The position numbers and the translations under genes are program-made. Below are positions 56,443-64,000 of a DNA stretch of 64,000 nucleotides, piece by piece (position 1 is the stretch's first letter; every line of letters starts with the position of its first letter). The notes beneath the pieces were generated by a model. That model saw only the letters and a program-made list of their open reading frames with translations, had not been told where the DNA came from and did no database searches. The stretch is from Mixophyes australis (Eukaryota; Chordata; Amphibia; Anura; Limnodynastidae): contig JAVHZZ010000002.1 of assembly GCA_036250195.1 (NCBI GenBank), positions 65,106,205 through 65,170,204 of the forward strand, in the 5' to 3' direction.

Positions 56443-56560
56443 TAAATTTATAGATTTCATTGACAAGCAGACTTAGTTTGTTTTATATATTTTTTATTAT
56501 TTATTATAGCTTTACATTGGTAAGAGGCAGGTGCTATTATACAATTTTCAATATGCACAA

Positions 56561-58700
56561 GCATATATGCAATATAAGGTCACATCAAGACCCATACAAA
56601 AAAATACGTTATAAATTAAATGAACAACTCTAAACAGTATAATCATTAATAAAAATTGGTTGGTTAAAAATATATATATATATATTTATTTTTATTTTTT
56701 TACATTAAATACATAAATCAAAATGTTCTTAATGCGCACTGTACATATGTAATGCAATGGGGTGCACGTTTTGTGTGAAATAGCTCTGTGCCTGCTTATA
56801 AATGGATCTTATGCCAATGAAAGCAATTGCATGCACTACATGCATTGTTTACTTGCTCTTTTCTTGGTGACATATAGGGCCTGATTCCTGTTCGGACACT
56901 AGTTTGTTTGCATGCCGCATTCTGTGTGAAATAGCACTGCGCATTCTCAGAAATGAACCTTACACCAATAAATGCAATTGCAGGCAATTCATGTCCGAAT
57001 GCAAGTGACACTTACCACTGCCTACGACTTGAATGATGGAATGGGGTTGGGAAGGGGCGCATGGACGTAGGCAATGTACAGTAAGGACATGCCAATGTAG
57101 ATGCAGTGATTCAAGTCCTGGGTTTCTGGGTTTTTGAAGGGTGCCTCTGGTGGCCTAATCGACAATTACATCAAGTCCTTGTTGCCCTGGCTAGCTGGTG
57201 GGTTATGGATAGACAATACCAGAGCACACACAATCCCCCTCCCCCCCCAAATACACGGTTATTTAACACAGTTACATGTGGGCAGACTCCAGTACAGTGG
57301 TATGGTACAGTGCAAATGGAATTGGGTGCCAGGCCCTCTCAGTTCCAAAAACTAGGGGTAGACTTCATTTAAACTCCTCTTCCTCCAGCACAGAAAACCA
57401 TAATGGTTTCAAGAATACACATTTTAAATGCCAATCTCCTCCTGTATCGCACTGTTGGCCACGTCCCCACAATAATGCTGACCCCTGCGTCATTGCAAGG
57501 GTTCCTCCTACCCGGAGATTCGAGTGCACGTGTCACAGGCATCTGCCCCACACTATAATGCAGTAGTCTATGCAGTGAACATCCCCCCAGTGACAGCAGG
57601 CGAGGTTATATATATATTTGGGAAATTCTAGTATGTGTTGGAAATATGTTCAGTCCAAGTAAGAACTGGTTTAAGTGTCCCTGGAGGACAGAGGGATAGC
57701 CTCCATTCCTATGGGCCAGTTTTCAGGCCAGCTGGCCTCACAGCCAAGTTGATTAGGAGGCTGCAGCTGCGAGCAGAGATTCCATTTTCAAATTCTGAAT
57801 TTTCTGGTTTTAAACTCAAAATTTCAAAAAATATTTACTTAAAAACTCAAAATTTGAGGTAAAATTCTCTATCAAAATATGTAGTTAAAACATTGGAGTA
57901 CATGCATAAAATTATAAATTTAACATGGAAGCTACAAAACTAACTTCCCTGTGTAACTTCCTGTGTTCTTTCGATCCGCAATAAACCTAAAGTGACACGA
58001 CTGCTGCATGTACTGTCCATTCCCTCCCCTTCTCATGTCCTGCTTTTACTGTGCAGAAGATAACATCATAAAAGACATAGTTCAATCCATGATAAATGCT
58101 ACTTCATTTATCAATGAGACTGTTGTCTATAATATGCTGAGATTAGTGGTTATAGTTTGCTATAAGTGCTTTAGTTATGTGTCTGTCTGCCTAGTGTGTT
58201 CTGACTACATAGAGAGGCGTGTGTTGGTTAAACCCTTGTGAATGAGCAGTATGGTGCCGGTGTAAGACGGTGGAGGGGGGGATGTCCGAGAGTCCAAAAC
58301 GCAACAGGGTTAAAGGGCCCCTGTTCTTGTGTGCTGAGCCCTCATTATGCTGTAAGGGAAAGTGGAAAATACGGGAGGGACAGCTCCACAAGGTGAGTGC
58401 ACCACAGGAACAGCCCTCACCGGGCAATACACACGGAACATTCCCTTCCCCAACATCCCAGGTACTCAACCAATCATAAGGAACCACTACGAGATGCACC
58501 GTACAATTCTTCTACTCAAATGGAATCCTCACACTCACATGTCCTCGGCTGCCGGGGTCCACTGGAACTCAGCCACTCCACAGGCCTCTGCCTGCGGCCC
58601 GAGCCCTAGCTGTTAAGCCCGCCTTGTCTTGGGGCACAGGACTTTAGGTGCCCTTTTGGATGGGTAGATGGGCTTTGAAACCACTCTCAGTAACTTATCC
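56561..58700. other. Unannotated stretch
   Basis: Low-complexity AT sequence at 56660-56720, a partly repeated aaatgcaattgca-type block at 56815-57005, and chance ORFs. I recognise no gene or bounded element. Confidence 0.4.
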
Positions 58701-58729
58701 ACTTAACTATTAAGGGACCAAGTGTCCCC

Positions 58730-59410
58730 TACGCTACCCAGGGACCTAGCGTCCTGCTAAACCAGGGCCTATCACCTAATACCAACTATAAGGGCCTACT
58801 GTCTTGCTACCCACCAGGACCTACTGTCCCTCTAACCACAAGGACCCAATGTCCTTTTCACATATACAGGGCTGCCGCCCTGCTACTTTGTCAGGAGCCT
58901 AGCATCTCACTAACTTAGAGGCCTGCGCCTCTCTACACTGAAGGGACTTGCGCCCTGCTAATGCTCAAGGGCCTTGCACCCTGCTAATGCTCAAGGGCCT
59001 TGTGCCCAGCTAACGCTCAAGGACCTTGCTCTCTGTTACGCTCAAGAGCCTTGCGCCTTGCTAACTGTCAAGGGCCTTGCTCCGTGCTAACTGTCAAGGG
59101 CCTTGCGCCCTGCTACACCTACCTATTGGGCCTTGTGCCCAAGTACTACCACTGGGGCCTTGTGCCCCCTCTCTCTGCCTATGGGGCCAAGTGCCCCTCT
59201 CTCTCTAACTATAGGGCCTTGTGCTCCCTCTCTCTAACTATGGGGCCTTGTGCCCCCCTCGCTCTAACTATTGGGCCTTGTGCCCCCCTACTCTAACTAT
59301 GGGGCCTTGTGCCTGAGAGAACCCTACCTAGGTCCTAACGGCACCCGGGCCTTGTGCCCACTACCTGCACCACAGGCCTAATGCCTGAATTGCCCCCGGG
59401 CCTTATGCCC
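58730..59410 (+). repeat. Degenerate tandem repeat around gggccttgtgccc
   Basis: More than 15 copies of a 28-36-bp unit built on gggccttg(t/c)gcccc with ctctaactat or gctaac spacers. Copies are clearest at 58980-59310 and fade upstream. Two sub-families (gctaacgctcaa and ctctctaactat) are segregated along the array. The open frame at 59000-59296 follows from the repeat and is not a gene. Confidence 0.88.
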
Positions 59411-59879
59411 AACCTATCTGAGGGTTTTATACTCACCAGCTCTGCGCAGGACTCTCAACTTGCCCCGATGTCATCGTACCCGGGTTTTCCACACCATCCA
59501 GCCGGCAGCGCCTCTTTTCTGGTTTGGTGCTGTGCTTCCCGCTGCTTTCATGGCAGGAGTGTTCTAAGCCCTTGCAAGGACTCCCCGACGATGATTGCCT
59601 CGCCGGCTCTTTCTCTTGCCACGTCGTCTTCGCATGGCAGAGTAGCTCACAGCCCTTACAAGGGCTCCCTGCCACTTCCGTCCGGCGTCTCTGGCTTCTC
59701 CGCCGCTGGACATCCCATGACGTCCTCTTTCTTCTCCGCCGCAGGTGTGCTGCTTCCAATATGGCGGCACCCAGCGGCGTAAATAGCCGCCGGCGGGCTG
59801 ACATCACTCGGCAGCGCCGCGAGCCCTGATTGGCTCGCTGCGGCGCCAACAGTTCAAACGGCCGGAGGTGAGCCCGAGG
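59411..59879. other. GC-rich stretch without recognised gene
   Basis: CpG-bearing, Ser/Arg-rich chance frames on both strands. It contains ccaatatggcggcaccc and gattggctcg, which could be LTR or promoter-like sequence belonging to the adjacent gypsy element. No LTR boundary is provable. Confidence 0.4.
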
Positions 59880-61704
59880 AGAGGGAGAAAATATTTAATA
59901 ACAAATTATGCCTCTATTGTGGAGGGAATGGTCATCTTATTGGTACATGTCCTATTCGTCCGGGAAACGACAAGGCCTAACGAGACCTCTCCCTGTCTCG
60001 CTAGGCCTTGTCGTTTCCCGGCCTTGTCATTTCGCCTGGTCTCTCTCTCCTAAACTTGTTTCAAAAGGAGATTCTCCTTTTTCCTGTTCTTCTCTTTTCT
60101 GAGAAACACTCTATTTCTCTATCTGACCTTTTAGACTCTGGAGCAGCGGGGAACTTCATTTATGCTTCAGTAACTTCGGATTATGGTGTTCCCGCTATTC
60201 CCCTGGAACGCCTGGTACATCTTACGGCCATTGATGGCAGCAAGATATCTGGGAGCTTCATTCAGTTCCAGACCGTTCCACTTACACTTCAGATTGGAGC
60301 CTTGCATAAGGAGAAGATTTCCTTACTAGTGATTCCTAGGGCAATAAATTCTCTAGTCCTAGGACTTTCATGGCTTTACCTCCACTCTCCTACCCTGGAT
60401 TGGCAATCCACTCAAATCCTATCTTGGGGACCACAGTGTCACTCCCGTTTTTTAAACAAAGTAGTACCTCTCTGCTTCTCATCTGCTGCATCTCTACCAC
60501 CCCAGTACCAGGAGTTCTTGGACGTCTTTTGCGAACAGAAGGCTACCAAACTTCCACCTCATCGCGTCTGGGATTGTGGTATTAAGCTTTTACCTGGGAA
60601 GCCTATTCTTCGAGGCCTTGACTACCCGCTCTCCATTCTAGAGACCCAGGCCATGTTTGACTACATCTCGCAGAACCTGAAAAGAGGTTTTATTAGAAAG
60701 TCTACTTCACCAACCGGGGCTGGATTCTTTTTTGCAAAGAAAAAGGACAGCGGACCTTGTATAGATTTTCATTGCATAAACACTATTAAAAACAGATATA
60801 CTTTACCTTTGATATCCCAACTCTTTAATCATATCAAGGGGGCAGTTGTTTTCTCCAAACTAAATCTTCGAGGTGCGTACAATCTCATCCGCATCAAAAA
60901 AGGGGACAAATCGAAGAAAGCATTCAGCACTCATGATGGCCACTATGAATATCTGGTGATGCCTTTTGGGCTATGTAATGCCCCAGCTGTGTTCCAAAAT
61001 TTAATGAGCAAAATCTTTCAAGACCTCCTCTACCAGCTTGTTATCATCTACTTGCATGATATCCTTATTTTTTCTTGAGATCTTTTCTCTGATAGGAGAC
61101 ATGTATGTCAGGTGCTTAACCGCCTTAGATAACACCATCTTTTGGAGATGGAGAAATGCCTCTTTGAGCAAGAGCAGCTTCCTTTCTTGGGATATATCCT
61201 CTCGGGAACTGGACTTCAAATGGTCCCGGATACATTTAAAGCATTCTTGGATTGGCCTCTACCTACTGGCTTGAAAGCGATTCAGCTTTTCCTCGGGTTC
61301 TCTAATTATTATAGGCAACTCATCAAGGGTTATTCTATCATCATTTCCCCTATTTCAGCCCTGACTAAGAAGACGGCTAATCCTAAAGTTTGGCCTCCTA
61401 AGGCTCTCAAGGCCTTCAACCAACTTAAAACTGCCTTTTTTTCTTGAGGTTGATGCCTCCTCCTATGGTACCGGTGCAGTCTTATCTCAACGAGGTTCCA
61501 CGTTTTTTTCTCCTGTAAATTTCTTCCAGCTGAAAGGAACTACAGAACTGGTGATCAAGAACTACTATCCATTAAGTGAGCGCTTTCGGAATGGCGACAC
61601 CTTCTAGAAGGGGCTCTATTCCCAACAACAATTTATACAGACCCCAAGAACCTTCTATATGTCTGTTCTGCTAGATGCTTGAATCCTTGTCAGGTCAGAT
61701 GTAC
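59880..61704 (+). pseudogene. Element E: Ty3/gypsy gag end, protease, RT and RNase H relic
   Basis: It starts with the Gag zinc knuckle [14 protein letters not shown] (59908-59949). An open frame at 60008-61078 follows, with protease (LLDSGAAGNF) and reverse transcriptase ([35 protein letters not shown]). The catalytic box reads YLHD instead of YLDD, so one metal-binding Asp is lost. A stop follows at 61076. The thumb region (FLGFSNYYRQLIKGYS) is in a second frame, and RNase H (LEVDASSYGTGAVLSQR) is shifted again. The relic is cut by LINE sequence at 61705. Confidence 0.88.
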
Positions 61705-62224
61705 TTTTTTTTTTTTTAAACTCTTTATTTTTGACAACAATACAAGTGTAGCAACAAAAATGGGGAACAGGAAAGAAAGGAGGAGCAAACAATTCCAAAG
61801 GTATAAAATACGGTACAAAATCTGAGAATGTAAGGGGAATTACTCTTTACTACAGTATAAATTGCACCCTTTCTTTCCTTTATTACCCTAGATTCTCTTT
61901 TGTTGTTTTTTATATTTCTTTTAGTTAAAAAGGAAGGGATGGGGGGGGGGGAGAGGAAAAAGAGAGGGAAAAGGAATGAAAAAGAGGGGGGGAAGGAAAG
62001 AAAATAGGAAGGATTCAACGTATTCTCCTAAGGGGGAGCTACCTGCGCAACCCGCCTTCAGAGGGTGGCATATCACAGGGGAGTAGCTAGTGAGTAGATT
62101 GAGATAAAGAATTGGAGTTTACCTTTGTGATGGATTAGGGGTACATTAATAACAGAGAACGATCATATCTAAAAGGAGTGATGGTACAGGGGGTTAGAAG
62201 ACCACGGCGTAGAGGTGAAACGAT
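61705..62224 (-). mobile_element. L1-type LINE 3' UTR and poly(A) end
   Basis: On the minus strand the LINE ends with AATAAAGAGTTT and an A tract of about 13 bases (the T run at 61705-61717), lying directly against gypsy RNase H sequence. It contains a purine-rich stretch (61920-62010). The LINE therefore inserted into element E. Confidence 0.85.
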
Positions 62225-64000
62225 TTACTGGGTGGCAGGCATAGGGGACTGATGGAAGGTGTACCAGGAATCCCAGATCTTATGAAAATTGCTGACTTTG
62301 TCATGAAGAAGGCTTGTGATGTATTCCATTGAGGCTATGTACCAAACCCGGGAGGTTATACTTTGGATGTTCGGTGGGTGAGATGTTTTCCAATTCTTAG
62401 CTATTTGGAGACGTGTCGCAGCATATATATTTTGTGCTAATTTGTTACTGAACTTATTGAGTGATTTGTCGCGAGAGCATAATAACATAACCAGAGGGTC
62501 CGGAGAAACCACGACCTTCAAAATTTTAGAGATTAAATCGGAAACCTGGGTCCATAGATCGGATATGAAGGGGCATGTCCACCATATGTGATAAAAAGTC
62601 CCCACTCCACCACAGGACCTCCAGCAGAGGTCTGACGTTACTAGATACATTTTATGAAGTCTTGTGGGAACCAGGTACCATCTTGTGTATACCTTAAATG
62701 TGTTTTCTTTAATTGATGTGTTGATGGATATCTTAGAGATCCTGGTTCTAAGCCGGGACCATCCCTCCTGATCCAGAGTTTTTGCCAATATCACGTTCCC
62801 AAGCAGACTCAAACAGTTCTAAGGGACTACTTTCTGGTTTTAGATATACATGATAGATCAAGGATATCAGTCCCTGGGCTCCAACTCAGTTGGTACAACA
62901 TCTCTCAAAGGGCGTAGGGCTACGTAGTTTAGTCGTTTTACAGTTTGATTGTATAAAGCTTCTAATTTGGATGTAAGCAAAAAACAAGGACGCCGGGAGT
63001 TTAAACTTTTCTCTTAGATCCGGGAAGGATTCGGGGGCGTATATCCCTAAAATATGGGCGAATTGAGTAATCCCCGCTTTTTGCCAAGGTGCTGCGTAAG
63101 ATTTGGTGTTACCAGGGGGGAAGTCTGGATTATGCCAGAGTGGCGTGAGAGGGGAGGGATACGAAGTTAGTTTCCATCTTTTGTGTAGTTTGTCCCATAG
63201 GTCAAGTGTAAGCTGTATAGTAGGGTGAGAGTAGACCGAGGCAGGCCTCTGGCTGCGGGGAAGCCAGGGTAAGAAGTTAAGAATGTGTTCTGGTGTGAGT
63301 GCATTTTCGAGGTCAACCCACCTCCTGGTTCCCGGGGGTGTCTGCCAAGAGATAATATGGCTTAGATTGACCGCGTGGTAATATTGGTCAAAAAGTGGTA
63401 ATCCACATCCTCCTGATTGTGAATGTTTGGCTAGACAGGACCTTTTGAGTCTCGATTTTTTCCCCAGCCAAATAAATCTGCTACAAATTAGTTGAAGATT
63501 CGCTAAATATGCCCCTGGAACTGGTATAGGTAGTGTTTGGAACAAATATAAAATTCGGGGAAGAACATTCATTTTTATTACATTTATTCTACCAAACCAG
63601 GAGATGAACAACGGATCCCATCTCATGAGATCACTCTTAATGAAATTTAGAAGGGGGGTGTAGTTAGCGCTAAACAGTTGGCTGTATTCTTTGGTGATCT
63701 GAACCCCTAGATAACGGACCGCTTTCGGGCGCCATTGGAATTTAAATGACGACTCTAAGGTACTTTTTACCGTGTCGGATGTTTGAAGCGAAAGAGCCTC
63801 TGATTTGGAATTATTTATTTTATAATCTGACAGGGAGCCGTATACTTTTAGTTCCTCAAGTAAATTTGGGAGCGAAATAAGGGGGTTGGAGAGTGTCAGA
63901 AGGACATCATCGGCGAATAGCGAAATCATGAAGTGTCGGGGACCAATCCGGATCCCAGAAATGTCTGGGTTCCGCCTTATGGCGGCAGCTAAGGGTTCGA
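62225..64000 (-). pseudogene. L1-type LINE ORF2 (reverse transcriptase C-terminal half)
   Basis: Continues beyond the right edge. From the edge it reads AEP-like text, then ISLFADDVLLTLSNP, the L1 catalytic box with FADD. Thumb-type sequence (INNSKSEAL, IKYLGVQI-like RYLGVQITKEYSQLF) follows, then SWFGRINVIKMNVLPRILYL, and the C-terminal zinc-type segment CWRSCGGVGTFYHIWWTCP. A TGA at 62886-62888 and a frameshift near 62775 inactivate it. L1 ORF2p supplies reverse transcriptase for its own RNA and for SINEs. It shares the minus orientation with the 47638 ORF1 piece, but the two are far apart. Confidence 0.9.

Larger units (their letters stand above)
50960..56560 (-). mobile_element. Penelope-like element flanked by inverted repeats
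   Basis: On the minus strand the element has, in order, a Penelope-type N-terminal RT block, RT core motifs and a GIY-YIG endonuclease remnant, all broken. It sits between long inverted repeats at about 50960-51240 and 55985-56560, the right one interrupted by a 0.3-kb insertion. Penelope elements are known for terminal repeats in direct or inverted arrangement. Ends are approximate. Confidence 0.8.
55985..56560. repeat. Right inverted repeat of the Penelope-like element, with insertion
   Basis: Inverse copy of 50960-51240. The match stops at about 56154 and resumes at 56443, because a 0.29-kb segment was inserted. Confidence 0.82.

Noticed and set aside
59354..59849. 142- and 138-codon frames on opposite strands
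   Set aside because: GC-rich sequence with few stop codons. Ser/Arg composition and no recognised motif.

Overview
This window is vertebrate nuclear DNA and looks like a frog genome. The evidence is one split vertebrate gene with correctly phased introns, a tRNA-derived V-SINE-like repeat, chromodomain-bearing Ty3/gypsy (chromovirus) elements, L1-type LINE sequence, a Penelope-like element and many hAT-type inverted-repeat elements with 8-bp target duplications. The species cannot be named from the sequence.

Host gene (767-36120, plus strand): I read six phase-compatible exons at 767-998, 16237-16440, 16896-20367, 22705-22897, 25529-25656 (or to 25722) and 35913-36120, with a poly(A) signal at 36141. 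The spliced protein resembles the FAM186 family (FAM186A/FAM186B) at both ends, by memory of the family. Its third exon carries 38 tandem copies of a 13-residue unit (17804-19279). The 5' end of the gene lies outside the window. Its introns are packed with repeats, which I think makes this the only host protein-coding gene here.

Intron 1 (999-16236) holds a three-deep nest. A degraded hAT-like element (from about 4900) contains a hAT element (5276-12954, 8-bp TSD), which contains a young full-length Ty3/gypsy element (6671-12358, 5-bp TSD, two 729-bp LTRs with about seven differences). Intron 3 holds a MITE, a decayed antisense copy of a protein family I associate mainly with arthropod genomes (21107-21700), and a truncated SINE. 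Intron 4 has a solo LTR with TSD. Intron 5 has a SINE, a MITE, a Helitron-like element inside an AT microsatellite, and a 4-kb hAT-type element (29220-33193) full of minisatellites and itself inserted in a minisatellite.

Downstream of the gene (36.4-49 kb) is a tangle of minus-strand gypsy elements: LTR 36471-37094, a broken gag-pol, shared LTR 43492-44124, then a second broken gag-pol. A plus-strand gypsy relic (38576-40773) is inserted in the first of these, and that relic carries a SINE and a MITE. The second gag is joined to an L1 ORF1 fragment. From 50.96 to 56.56 kb there is a Penelope-like element (RT plus GIY-YIG remnants) between inverted terminal repeats. From 58.7 to 59.4 kb is a degenerate tandem repeat, then another gypsy relic (59.88-61.70 kb) cut by the 3' end of an L1-type LINE that runs off the right edge.

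Apart from the FAM186-like gene, every coding trace looks mobile or degenerate. No CRISPR, bacterial operon, rRNA or tRNA gene is present.
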